Part shown: positions 8,187 to 16,578 of the stretch, piece by piece | How positions within the stretch are numbered: position 1 is the stretch's first letter | Layout of the letters: each line of letters opens with the position of its first letter | Source: an uncultured Acetatifactor sp. | GTDB lineage: Bacteria > Bacillota > Clostridia > Lachnospirales > Lachnospiraceae | Assembly (NCBI GenBank): GCA_910577185.1 | Contig: CAJTLR010000015.1 | Span: 1 to 64,000 of the forward strand | Direction: 5' to 3' | DNA length: 64,000 nucleotides | Position numbers and translations under genes: made by a program | Notes under the pieces: generated by a model | Database searches by the model: none | What the model was told of the DNA's origin: nothing | What the model saw: the letters and a program-made list of their open reading frames with translations, nothing else

Positions 8187-9818
8187 TTACTGGTCTTTCC
8201 CGATCATCTGGTCATACAAATCCAGCCCGAAACTGGTCAGTTCCGGGGCATGCCGCACCATTCTGAATGTACGGGTTCCATCCTCCATGCGCTGGGCACT
8301 GTAAAATTCCACCCCCGAATTCGGGGACTCCCGAAACTGGTCATACATTCTCCTGGCAAAGGACAGCAGATGCGTGACAGTCAGCACCTTCACGCCCGCC
8401 TCCATAAGGGCCCTGACAATATCGTAGGCGATGACGGAGCCTTCCAGCTCCGTGGTGGATGCGAAAGACTCGTTCAGCAGAATCAGGGAATCCTCCCCCA
8501 GATGATCCACGATCCGGCTCATGCGTCCCAGCTCCTCATCCAGCCTTCCGCTGTTCATGGCGCTGTCTTCCCTTCTGGTAAAATGGGTGAAAAAACTGGT
8601 AAAAATGCCGCTTTCGTAGCTTTCTGCGCTCACGGCCAGCCCCGCCTGCATCATCACCTGGGCGATACCGATGCTCCGTAAGAAAGTGGATTTTCCCCCC
8701 TGATTGGCTCCCGTGATGATCAGCAGTTTTTTACCGGCCATATCACAGGTATTTCCCACCGGTTCCAGATGCTGTTCCACTGCCATCACCGGCTCCTTCA
8801 GCATCCGGAAGCACAGCGTCTCCCTTCCTCCCACCCTGGGATAACACATGGGCAGCCCAAAACGCTCCAGATGATGTTTCAGATTGACTGCTCCCCGGTA
8901 AAAGGCTGCCTGGAAACGGAGCTGTCTGAAAAATCCGTTGAAGGCGCTGAAAAAGGGATCACAGCAGGATACGATATACCGCACCGTACTGTATTCCAGC
9001 TGCTCAGCCTGCTCCCACAGACCAGTCTCCCTCTGGATACAGACCAGGGTTTTCGTCTTTTCACTGATAAAATCCTGGGCACGCCGGATCAGGGAAGCAG
9101 GGCGATGACAGCGTTTCACATCCGTCTCCACCTCCTCCAGCCCGAAATCCTTCAGCTTCAGCCCCTCCCCCATGCTGCAGCCCAGCACAATCCTGGGTTT
9201 GTTTCCCTTTGTTTCCCAAAAAGTCTCCTGGTCTCGTTCCTTGTCACTGGCATAGAAGGCAATTCCCTCCAGTATCCGGGTCAGTCCCTGCTCCAGCTCA
9301 TGGGAAAATTCCTTCCGCAGCCTTTCATATAGGGAAATGAATCCTTTTGAACGAAATTTCGTCTGGTATTCTCCAAGCAGTTCTTTCAGCCTTGACAGGC
9401 TTGTGACAAACAGGCGCAGCACACGAATTTCCGTGATCAGGTTTCCGGGAGAATTGCGGGTTCCCGCCCTGCCTGCGGCCCTGCGGCCCAGCTTATCCCA
9501 GTCTGCCAGAACCTTTCCCGAAAATTCATATAGCCCGTCAATCAAATCCTCCAGTTCATGGCAGTCCCGCAGAATCTCCTGACGGTACAGAATTTCCTCC
9601 TCCGTCTTCAGGGGAACCAGCATCACCTTCCGCATGGCGTCCTCCAGATCCGGGTCCGGTTTGCCGATGCATTTTACTTTTTCCTCCTCCAGCACCACTT
9701 CGCTGGCGGCGGCCCGGAACAAAGTGTCCAGTCCCAGATCCTGGACAATGGCTTTTTCGTCAAAATAGCGTTCCTCACCGGGCCATTCTCTTTGGGCATA
9801 CAGCAGACATGCTCTCAT
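8187..9818 (-). CDS. MutS-family ATPase lacking the mismatch-binding domain (distal copy)
   Basis: 543 aa. It has only the MutS lever/clamp-like helical region (about 60-300) and the C-terminal ABC-type ATPase: Walker A GANQGGKST (370-378), a Q-loop/signature region, and Walker B LILLNES where Asn449 stands in place of the usual Asp before Glu450. There is no N-terminal mismatch-recognition domain and no Smr nuclease, so it is neither MutS1 nor MutS2. The start codon overlaps the stop of the similar gene upstream by 4 nt (ATGA), so the two are translationally coupled and may form a heterodimer (inference). Its DNA substrate is unknown. Confidence 0.88.
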   Translation of the reverse strand: MRACLLYAQREWPGEERYFDEKAIVQDLGLDTLFRAAASEVVLEEEKVKCIGKPDPDLEDAMRKVMLVPLKTEEEILYRQEILRDCHELEDLIDGLYEFSGKVLADWDKLGRRAAGRAGTRNSPGNLITEIRVLRLFVTSLSRLKELLGEYQTKFRSKGFISLYERLRKEFSHELEQGLTRILEGIAFYASDKERDQETFWETKGNKPRIVLGCSMGEGLKLKDFGLEEVETDVKRCHRPASLIRRAQDFISEKTKTLVCIQRETGLWEQAEQLEYSTVRYIVSCCDPFFSAFNGFFRQLRFQAAFYRGAVNLKHHLERFGLPMCYPRVGGRETLCFRMLKEPVMAVEQHLEPVGNTCDMAGKKLLIITGANQGGKSTFLRSIGIAQVMMQAGLAVSAESYESGIFTSFFTHFTRREDSAMNSGRLDEELGRMSRIVDHLGEDSLILLNESFASTTELEGSVIAYDIVRALMEAGVKVLTVTHLLSFARRMYDQFRESPNSGVEFYSAQRMEDGTRTFRMVRHAPELTSFGLDLYDQMIGKDQ

Positions 9819-11512
9819 GACAGCCTCTCTTTCAGTCTCTCATAGCTCAGACCGTGTTTACTCACCAGGTTTACGGCATTTGTCCGGGACCGGGTACTGC
9901 TTCTGGCAATCTTGAAATTCTGTACCCCCCTGTCATCCACCATGGCCTGCAGCGCCGCCACCCGTCCGTCTTTCCCGCTGAGATCGCCCAAATGGGTCAC
10001 ATAGATTCCAAAACAGCCCTTATCCAGAAAATGCTCCAGCACCCTTCTGCCCATAATGCAGGCATCATAGTTGGCTGCAGTGGTAAACAGTTCGTTGATG
10101 ACCACAAACGCATGCCTTCCCCCCAAATCCTTCATCATGGGGGCCAGTCTCGTCAATTCTTCTTTCAGTTTTCCCCGCCCGGTCTCCACGCTCTCTTCCA
10201 CGGAAAAATGCGTTAAAATATCCGGGAAACGGTACACTCTCGCCGAAACCGCAGGCACATCCAGACCCATCATGGAAAAATAAACCAGCTGTCCCAGGCT
10301 TCTGGCAAAGGTGGTCTTGCCGCCCTGGTTGGGGCCGGTGAGTACAAAAAAACGTTCCTGCTCCTTAAAAAACATGTCGTTGGTCACCACTTCTCGTCCC
10401 GTGCAGGCCAGCGCCAGATCATATAGGCCCACTGCGGACATTTCTGCCCCGCAGGCGGCTTCCAGGATTTCCGGCTGCTCTTCCACGGCGGGTTCTGCGT
10501 CCCCGCAGGCGGCTTTCAGGTTCTCCGGCTGCTCTTCCGCGGCGGGTTCTGCGTCCTGATAGGCGGTTTCCAGGTTCTCCGGCTGCTCTTCCGTTCCTGC
10601 TTCCCGGACGGAGGAGGCCTGCCCCGGAGAGTTCCCAGCACCCCATTCCGGAAACCTGTCTATGATCTTTGGTGTGGCAAAACAGAATCCCCTTTCCCGC
10701 ATCCTGCCCGAAAAGCATAGAAAAGAGAGATAGAACCCGATCTCCGACGCAAAACGTATCAGTTTATCGTCTGCATATTCACCATATTCCCCGTAAAACC
10801 GTTCTGCCGCCTCAAAAAACTCCGGATTCCGTTTCCGAAAGGCTTTCAGCAGCTCCCGCTCCAGATCTGCAAGCTCCGGCTCTGCCTCAAAAGGACTTCT
10901 CAGTTTTTCCTTTTTTCCCGGAAAAAGTTTTTCCAGAAAGGCGTCATAACGCCCTTCTGTCTCCCCGCAGGATATGGTAATTCTGTCGTTTTCATAAGTC
11001 AGAACCAGCCGGAACGCCTTCATGTCTTCCAGCAGTTTCCGGCTTTCCTCCTGCAGGTTTCCAAAAAAATCCCCTGCCAGATATGCCCCCAGATACTCCC
11101 GGAACGCACTCATGCCCCGGGAATGCAGTTCTTTGCCCAAAAGGCCCTGGAACAGCCCCGCAAAAGCATCACAGTAGTATCCGGTTTCACGGATATGCCA
11201 TACTGCCCTCTGCAGACGCAGTTCCACCGCCCCCTTTGCGGCGGCGGCTTCCCTTCGCCTTTTCATGGCCTTGCAGAAGGTGCACAAAGGTTCGTAAAGC
11301 CCCGCCTCTTTGATATCCGCCAGCACTTCCCTGCGGTAATCCCCGCAGTCGCCGTTTTCGGGAAAATAATGATAAAAAGACGAAATTTCCTCTCCCCAGT
11401 CCAGCCGGATCCGCTCCGTAATCCGGTCCAGGTTCAGATCCTGAAAAAACGGCGGCCGGAGCTTTCCCTTGTAAGAACTTTCTTCTTTGTCCAATATACT
11501 TCTGAATTGCAT
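9815..11512 (-). CDS. MutS-family ATPase lacking the mismatch-binding domain (proximal copy)
   Basis: 565 aa. It shares its architecture with the following gene: helical core, then Walker A GPNQGGKTT (393-401) and a Walker B of VVINEL with Asn473 replacing the usual Asp before Glu474. An insertion at about 305-357, just before the ATPase domain, consists of three imperfect 18-residue Glu/Pro/Ala repeats. Three asparagine- or arginine-rich stretches near the end replace the usual MutS helix-turn-helix tail. The ATG at 11512 has GAGG upstream and lies 34 bp after the LysM gene, so these three genes look like one operon. The presence of two such ATPases side by side suggests an asymmetric dimer. 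Confidence 0.88.
   Translation of the reverse strand: MQFRSILDKEESSYKGKLRPPFFQDLNLDRITERIRLDWGEEISSFYHYFPENGDCGDYRREVLADIKEAGLYEPLCTFCKAMKRRREAAAAKGAVELRLQRAVWHIRETGYYCDAFAGLFQGLLGKELHSRGMSAFREYLGAYLAGDFFGNLQEESRKLLEDMKAFRLVLTYENDRITISCGETEGRYDAFLEKLFPGKKEKLRSPFEAEPELADLERELLKAFRKRNPEFFEAAERFYGEYGEYADDKLIRFASEIGFYLSFLCFSGRMRERGFCFATPKIIDRFPEWGAGNSPGQASSVREAGTEEQPENLETAYQDAEPAAEEQPENLKAACGDAEPAVEEQPEILEAACGAEMSAVGLYDLALACTGREVVTNDMFFKEQERFFVLTGPNQGGKTTFARSLGQLVYFSMMGLDVPAVSARVYRFPDILTHFSVEESVETGRGKLKEELTRLAPMMKDLGGRHAFVVINELFTTAANYDACIMGRRVLEHFLDKGCFGIYVTHLGDLSGKDGRVAALQAMVDDRGVQNFKIARSSTRSRTNAVNLVSKHGLSYERLKERLS
10442..10600 (-). repeat. 54-bp in-frame repeats inside the proximal MutS-like gene
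   Basis: Three imperfect 54-bp units encode 18-residue repeats with the shared core EEQPEnLeaA. They sit between the helical domain and the ATPase domain, so they probably form a flexible linker. Confidence 0.8.
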
Positions 11513-11546
11513 TCTGCACTTTCCTCTTTTGTGCCTCTGCCTGCAC

Positions 11547-12350
11547 CTATGGCTTCGGAATATTGATCAGCTGCCCTGTCCGGATCAGGTCCATGTCCCG
11601 GATCTGGGGATTTGCCGCCTTCAGGGCACCCAGGCTGACCCCGTTTCTGACAGCGATATGGGAAAGCGTATCCCCGGCCGAAACCGTACACCCGCCCATG
11701 ACCGACACAACATATTCATCCCCTCGGTTCAGGGCAAACATGGCGTGGCCCTGGGGGTTGATTCTGTAGATACCTTCCTGCTTCATGGCACCGGAAGCCT
11801 CATCATAGGAATAAAGCACGGCATGTTTTCCGGCATTTTCCTCCCCCAGGCCCACATGAAGATTGATGCAGAAGGGATAGGGGTCCTTCTCTTTCATGGA
11901 AAACTCTTTCGCAATCAGGTTTCCCCCAGCCTGCTTTTTTGCTTCCTCAGGGATCACCGATTCGAAAGTCAGGTCTGCAGACACCGGAATATCGCTTCTT
12001 CTCACGTCACGTCCGCTTATACTAAACGTAATTCCGTTATTCGTCAGCAAAGCCAGGGTGGCATTTTTTCCTGCCAGTTTCTGCAGAATCTCCACGGGCA
12101 CTTCAAAAGTATTTCCCACGGAAAAATTCACATTCTCTCCCCGGCCGTTCTGTATGGCCTCTCCCAGTCGTTCCAACATCACATGCCAGTCTGCCGTTGC
12201 ATCTTCCGAAGACTCCTCACAGACAATGACAGTGCTTGCCCCGGCGGCTTTTGCCGTCCCATCCTGGGATATCCATGACAGGGGAACCACCACAAAGATC
12301 AGTGTGAAGGCCCTGATGACTGTTGCCATTCCTTTTGTTTTTTCTTTCAT
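11547..12350 (-). CDS. Secreted LysM-domain protein
   Basis: 267 aa. The N-terminal hydrophobic segment (about 7-35) reads as a signal peptide or anchor. The middle (about 40-210) is a beta-rich domain I do not recognise. The last 45 residues are a LysM module (GDTLSHIAVRNGVSLGALKAANPQI) that binds peptidoglycan N-acetylglucosamine. The ATG at 12350 follows GGAGG directly; an upstream ATG adds nine residues including a Trp and Cys and is unlikely. A short GCGTG/CACGC hairpin (about 12362-12380) sits just before the ribosome-binding site. It precedes the MutS-like pair by 34 bp, probably the same transcript. Confidence 0.85.
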   Translation of the reverse strand: MKEKTKGMATVIRAFTLIFVVVPLSWISQDGTAKAAGASTVIVCEESSEDATADWHVMLERLGEAIQNGRGENVNFSVGNTFEVPVEILQKLAGKNATLALLTNNGITFSISGRDVRRSDIPVSADLTFESVIPEEAKKQAGGNLIAKEFSMKEKDPYPFCINLHVGLGEENAGKHAVLYSYDEASGAMKQEGIYRINPQGHAMFALNRGDEYVVSVMGGCTVSAGDTLSHIAVRNGVSLGALKAANPQIRDMDLIRTGQLINIPKP

Positions 12351-12524
12351 TTTACACCTCCATGCGTGCTTCGTCACGCATACCTTTTACTGAAACTGCA
12401 TTCATTACTTAAAAATTCCTGCATTTTCTCAGCGGAAACCGCATAATTAAATTGTTACCTCATTTTCATTATGCCCAGATGAAAGAAAAAATGAATGTCA
12501 AATCATGTCAGAAAAGCAAGTCAG

Positions 12525-13058
12525 TCAAAGCCCTTGTGCCTGAAACATCCCCGCTATTTCTTCTGCGGTTTCCTGCATTCCACGCTGAAACCATACTTCA
12601 ATCCAGCCATACAGCGTATATGCTACATATGCCCTTGCATATGCTTCCACCTTTGAATGTCCGGGATTCGGTCCGTATAACCCGATAATCACATCTTTCA
12701 AAAGGTACACAAGGTTTCTTTCATTTAACAGACTGTAAAAATCTTTGTGTTTTTCAAAGTGCGCAAACAGTAAGCCAAGCAATTCGTTTAAAGGTCTGTT
12801 TTCTTTTCCGCCCGCTTCGTCCGTCCATTCTTTGAATATTTTACTGATATATCCCCGCAGAATATCCTCTTTGCTTTCAAAATTCCGATAAAACGAAGCT
12901 CTTCCGACACCGGCAAGGTCGCATAATTCGCTGATGGATATATCTCCCACAGGCTTGTCCTGCAACAGCTTCAGAAGTGATTCCGTAATATGCTCTATGA
13001 CATAAGTGTTTCTGGCCTGATTGCTGAACGGTGATACATTTTTCGGAGATTGTCTCAT
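12525..13058 (-). CDS. TetR-family transcriptional regulator
   Basis: 177 aa. The N-terminal 50-60 residues hold the TetR helix-turn-helix (ISELCDLAGVGRASFYRNFESKEDI spread over the recognition helix). The C-terminal ligand domain (LLNERNLVYLLKDVI) resembles the short Firmicutes DhaS/TetR group. Start at 13058 is set by GGGAGG seven bases upstream. It has a strong promoter (13131-13159) with an inverted repeat TGATACA/TGTATCA downstream of the -10, so autoregulation is likely. No efflux pump or other obvious target is adjacent, so its regulon is unknown. Confidence 0.9.
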   Translation of the reverse strand: MRQSPKNVSPFSNQARNTYVIEHITESLLKLLQDKPVGDISISELCDLAGVGRASFYRNFESKEDILRGYISKIFKEWTDEAGGKENRPLNELLGLLFAHFEKHKDFYSLLNERNLVYLLKDVIIGLYGPNPGHSKVEAYARAYVAYTLYGWIEVWFQRGMQETAEEIAGMFQAQGL

Positions 13059-13092
13059 TTTGTCGCCTCCCATTAACATTTAGTAAAGTCGC

Positions 13093-13125
13093 TGATACAG
13101 CAGAAGTGTCGAAACATATGTATCA
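13093..13125. promoter_or_regulatory. Candidate TetR operator
   Basis: TGATACA (13093-13099) and TGTATCA (13119-13125) are inverted with a 19-bp spacer, just downstream of the tetR -10 element. Position suits repression by the adjacent regulator. Confidence 0.45.
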
Positions 13126-13130
13126 CCAAT

Positions 13131-13159
13131 ATGATAGCACGCTGTAAATCTAATGTCAA
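13131..13159 (-). promoter_or_regulatory. Sigma-A promoter of the TetR gene
   Basis: Minus strand: TTGACA (13154-13159), 17 bp, TATCAT (13131-13136), with an extended TGC before the -10. Confidence 0.75.
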
Positions 13160-13336
13160 TAGCATATGCCCATTGTCATTGCAAAAGCAAAGAAACCCGG
13201 CCATAACATCCCGGAAATATACAACAACTTAAGGGTATGGCCGGATGTGCCGGTAAATGTCACCTGAACATGGGCGGTCCTGCTTCTGAATATCATCCGA
13301 AAGCGCACACAAAACTATCTTTCCGAAATCAAATAG

Positions 13337-13440
13337 GGGAATGCGTTTCCCCACTACCCGCCGCGCGGCCCGTACGGCGCTTTAGCGGCATAATTCCAAG
13401 TGCGATGAGTCGCACTTTTGTACGGGCCTGCGCATAAAAA
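13337..13440 (-). repeat. Palindromic dispersed repeat after the alaS terminator
   Basis: Contains the shared core AGTGGGGAAAC/GCATTCCCCTA hairpin, a CGCGCGGCGGG block, a GTGCGACT/AGTCGCAC-type hairpin and outer arms GGCCCGTAC/GTACGGGCC. Related copies follow the pnp and Na/Pi transporter terminators. There is no gene in 13159-13502. Confidence 0.6.
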
Positions 13441-13480
13441 AAGACTGCCGCATGATAAGAACTTGTCCTGCATGCGGCAG
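13433..13480 (-). terminator. Intrinsic terminator of alaS
   Basis: CTGCCGCATG pairs perfectly with CATGCGGCAG, followed by TCTTTTTTT on the minus strand. It lies 22 bp past the alaS stop. Confidence 0.9.
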
Positions 13481-13502
13481 CCCTGACGATTCAATTTATA
13501 AG

Positions 13503-16160
13503 TTACCCGGCAAGCTGACCCTCCAGCACCCTGGCCGCCTCGGCAATACAATCCGGAATTCCTGCGGGATTCTTGCCTCCTGCCTGGGCCATGTTGGGAC
13601 GGCCGCCTCCGCCGCCTCCCACTTTTCCGGCAATTCCCTTGATCAGGTTTCCGGCATGGGCGCCTCTGGCCAGCGCGCTGTCAGTGACACATGCAATCAT
13701 GTTCACTTTGCCGTTGGCTTCGGATAAGAGCACTATCACTCCCTCGCCCAGCTTCTCCCTTAACTGGTCCCCCAGCTCCCTGAGTCCGTTCATGTCCACA
13801 TTGCCCACATTGGCTGCAAGGAATTTCACCCCTTTGATTTCTTTCACATTGTCCATCACATTCCCCAGGGCTTCCCTGGCAGCTTTCGCCTTCAGGGACT
13901 CCAGTTCTGAGGACAGCGCCTTCATCTCTGCCTGCATATGGCTGATCTTTTCCACCAGGCTGGCCGGATTTGCCTTCAATATCCTGCCCGCCTCTTCCAG
14001 GGTGTTTTCCAGATCCTTGTAATAGGCAAACACGGCCTTTCCCGTCAATGCCTCGATTCTGCGCACACCGGCTGCAATACCGTTTTCAGACAGAATCTTA
14101 AAGGCCGATATGGCGGATGTATTTTTTACATGGGTTCCGCCGCACAGCTCCACGGAAAAGCTTCCCATCTTCACCACGCGGACTGTCTCGCCGTATTTCT
14201 CGCCGAAGAGCGCCATGGCGCCGGTTTTCCTGGCATCCTCAATACTCATGACCTCCGTCACCACCGGAAGGCTCTCCGCAATTTTTTCGTTCACAATCTG
14301 CTCCACCCGGCTTAATTCCTCCCGGGTCATGGCAGTGAAATGGCTGAAGTCAAACCGCAGTCTTTCCCTATCCACAAAGGAACCTGCCTGCTCCACATGA
14401 CTGCCCAGCACTTCCCGCAATGCCTTGTGGAGCAGATGGGTAGCGCTGTGGTTTTTACAAGTGTCTCCCCTTCCGTCCGCATCCACTGTCAATGTCACAG
14501 GATCTCCCGCTTTGATCATACCCCTGGTGACGGTTCCGATATGCCCCACTTTACCGCCCAGCAGTTTCACCGTATCTTTTACCTCAAAGCTGCCATCCGC
14601 GGCTGTGATGACGCCCCTGTCGCCGTTCTGGCCGCCCATGGTGGCATAAAAAGGCGTCTCTTCCACGATTATGGTGCCGGCCTGTCCATCCGTCAGGGCA
14701 TCTGCCAGCTCTGTCTCCGTGGTCAGCACCGTCACCCTGGAATCATGGGTCAGCCGGTCATATCCTACAAATTCCGTGGTCACGGCCGGGTCTATGGATT
14801 CGTACACCGTCACATCCGCGCCCATGTAATTGGTCACCTTGCGGGCCTTGCGGGCCATCTCCCTCTGACGCTGCATACAGACGCCGAAGCCGGCTTCGTC
14901 CACGGTAAAGCCCTTCTCTTCCAGAATTTCCTTTGTCAGGTCCACCGGGAATCCGTATGTGTCATAAAGCTTAAAAACATTCTCGCCGGAAAGTTCCGTG
15001 ATGTTTGTTTCCTTCAGCTCCGCTTCCATCTGATTTAAGATGCTTAAGCCCTGGTCGATGGTTTTGTCAAATTTATCTTCCTCCTGGGTCAGCACATTCA
15101 GGATAAAGGACTTCTTCTCCTCCAGTTCCGGATACCCGTCCTTACTCTCATGAATTACCGTCTCGCTTAAATCTGCCATGAATTTTCCTTCGATTCCCAG
15201 AAGCCTTCCATGTCTCGCCGCACGGCGGATCAGACGCCGCAGCACATAACCCCGCCCCTCGTTAGAAGGCATAATGCCGTCGCTTACCATAAATGTGGTA
15301 GAGCGGATATGGTCCGTGATCAGCCGGATGGATACATCCTTTTCCGGATCGGCCTCGTATTCCACTCCGGCAATCCGGCAGATTCTGTCCCGAATGGCTT
15401 TCATGGTGTCAATGTCGAACACTGTGTCCACATCCTGCACCACCACCGCCAGCCGCTCCAGCCCCATGCCGGTGTCGATATTTTTCTGGGAAAGCTCCGT
15501 GTAATTGCCCTTGCCGTCATTGTCAAACTGCGTGAACACATTGTTCCACACTTCCATAAAACGGTCACAGTCACAGCCCACCTTGCAGTCGGGTCTGCCG
15601 CAGCCGTATTTTACTCCCCTGTCATAATAAATTTCGGAACAGGGACCGCAGGGGCCTGCCCCATGCTCCCAGAAATTATCGCAGGCGCCATTTTCGTCCC
15701 GGTAAAAACGGGTGATTTTTTCCGCAGGCACGCCCACTTCCTTTGTCCAGATTTCAAAGGCCTCGTCATCCTCACAGTATATGGAAGGATACAGCCTCTC
15801 CGGGTCCATGCCGATCACTTCCGTCAGGAATTCCCAGCTCCACGCAATCGCCTCATGCTTAAAATAATCCCCGAAAGAAAAGTTGCCCAGCATTTCAAAA
15901 AAAGTCAGGTGTCTTGCCGTCTTTCCGGTGTTCTCAATATCTCCTGTGCGCACGCATTTCTGGCAGGTGGTCACCCTGCGCCTGGGCGGGATCTCCTGCC
16001 CCGTAAAGTATGGCTTCAGGGGCGCCATGCCGGAATTGATGATCAAAAGACTGTTGTCATTGTGAGGCACCAAGGAAAAACTCTTCATTTTCAGATGCTG
16101 CTTGCTCTCGAAAAAATCAAGAAACATTCTTCTCAGTTCATTTACACCATAAGGTTTCAT
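13503..16160 (-). CDS. alaS: Alanyl-tRNA synthetase
   Basis: 885 aa, full length. It charges tRNA-Ala in the cytoplasm and edits mischarged Ser/Gly. The class II catalytic core begins at once (NELRRMFLDFFESKQH, then NSGMAPLKPYFTGQ motif 2 region). The editing domain has the zinc-binding HSATHLLH (two His) and CGGTHV (Cys...His). The C-terminal C-Ala domain ends in the glycine-rich GGGGGGRPNMAQAGGK. The ATG at 16160 has GGAGG upstream. It has its own promoter and terminator, and a 268-nt highly structured leader that is not a T-box. Confidence 0.98.
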   Translation of the reverse strand: MKPYGVNELRRMFLDFFESKQHLKMKSFSLVPHNDNSLLIINSGMAPLKPYFTGQEIPPRRRVTTCQKCVRTGDIENTGKTARHLTFFEMLGNFSFGDYFKHEAIAWSWEFLTEVIGMDPERLYPSIYCEDDEAFEIWTKEVGVPAEKITRFYRDENGACDNFWEHGAGPCGPCSEIYYDRGVKYGCGRPDCKVGCDCDRFMEVWNNVFTQFDNDGKGNYTELSQKNIDTGMGLERLAVVVQDVDTVFDIDTMKAIRDRICRIAGVEYEADPEKDVSIRLITDHIRSTTFMVSDGIMPSNEGRGYVLRRLIRRAARHGRLLGIEGKFMADLSETVIHESKDGYPELEEKKSFILNVLTQEEDKFDKTIDQGLSILNQMEAELKETNITELSGENVFKLYDTYGFPVDLTKEILEEKGFTVDEAGFGVCMQRQREMARKARKVTNYMGADVTVYESIDPAVTTEFVGYDRLTHDSRVTVLTTETELADALTDGQAGTIIVEETPFYATMGGQNGDRGVITAADGSFEVKDTVKLLGGKVGHIGTVTRGMIKAGDPVTLTVDADGRGDTCKNHSATHLLHKALREVLGSHVEQAGSFVDRERLRFDFSHFTAMTREELSRVEQIVNEKIAESLPVVTEVMSIEDARKTGAMALFGEKYGETVRVVKMGSFSVELCGGTHVKNTSAISAFKILSENGIAAGVRRIEALTGKAVFAYYKDLENTLEEAGRILKANPASLVEKISHMQAEMKALSSELESLKAKAAREALGNVMDNVKEIKGVKFLAANVGNVDMNGLRELGDQLREKLGEGVIVLLSEANGKVNMIACVTDSALARGAHAGNLIKGIAGKVGGGGGGRPNMAQAGGKNPAGIPDCIAEAARVLEGQLAG

Positions 16161-16430
16161 GCTTATCTTCCTCCAAATTCACAGTAAAAATTTATATGGC
16201 CAGAAAACAAATATACGCTCCGGCCGCCTGGGTTTCTCTGGGATACACTTTTCACAAAAGAGACGCAAAACCAAATGCCACTTCGGGCCTTTTTTGTTTC
16301 TTTGACGTCTTATTCTTCACTCGAAAGATCGCGCTTCGCGCTTCCTGTCCGACTTCGTCGGACTCTTTCTCGTTATCGACGCCTGAAAACCAAATGCCCC
16401 TTCGGGGCGCTTGGTTTTCTTTGGCGTCTT
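16161..16430 (-). promoter_or_regulatory. Multi-hairpin 5' leader of alaS (unassigned RNA structure)
   Basis: Reading the minus strand from the predicted +1 near 16428: hairpin 1 (16378-16428) has GACGCC/GGCGTC closing a 16-position stem with one mismatch. Hairpin 2 has GTCCGAC/GTCGGAC (about 16348-16364). Hairpin 3 is GCGC/GCGC (about 16332-16342), enclosed with hairpin 2 by GAAAGA/TCTTTC. Hairpin 4 (16261-16311) is a degenerate copy of hairpin 1. All four apical loops read C-GAA-G. I looked for the T-box GGGTGGNACCGCG core and did not find it. After hairpin 4 comes about 85 nt of less structured leader and the GGAGG site. Confidence 0.7.
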
Positions 16431-16434
16431 ATAC

Positions 16435-16462
16435 ATTATAGCATGAATTTTGGTTTTGTATA
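16435..16462 (-). promoter_or_regulatory. Promoter of alaS
   Basis: Extended -10 TGCTATAAT (TATAAT at 16435-16440) with a weak TATACA -35 (16457-16462) 16 bp upstream. Predicted start falls on the first base of leader hairpin 1. Confidence 0.7.
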
Positions 16463-16527
16463 GTGAAAATTTACAGAATATAAAGCCAATATAAAACCAG
16501 AATGGTAAAGCCGTAACATCTCAGTGC

Positions 16528-16546
16528 CTTGTCTGAACTGTTACAT
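16528..16546 (-). repeat. Half-terminator shared with the Na/Pi transporter 3' end
   Basis: The 19-mer here matches 37461-37479 at 18 of 19 positions (ATGTAACAGT-Y-CAGACAAG). It lies just past the ABC permease stop at 16579. The second arm of the hairpin and the U-tract are not conserved here. Confidence 0.55.
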
Positions 16547-16578
16547 AAGATCAGAGTCATGGGCAGGTATGCGGAATT

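Noticed and set aside
16161..16430. T-box riboswitch upstream of alaS
   Set aside because: No GGGTGGNACCGCG core, no specifier loop and no terminator-antiterminator pair fitting the T-box layout.
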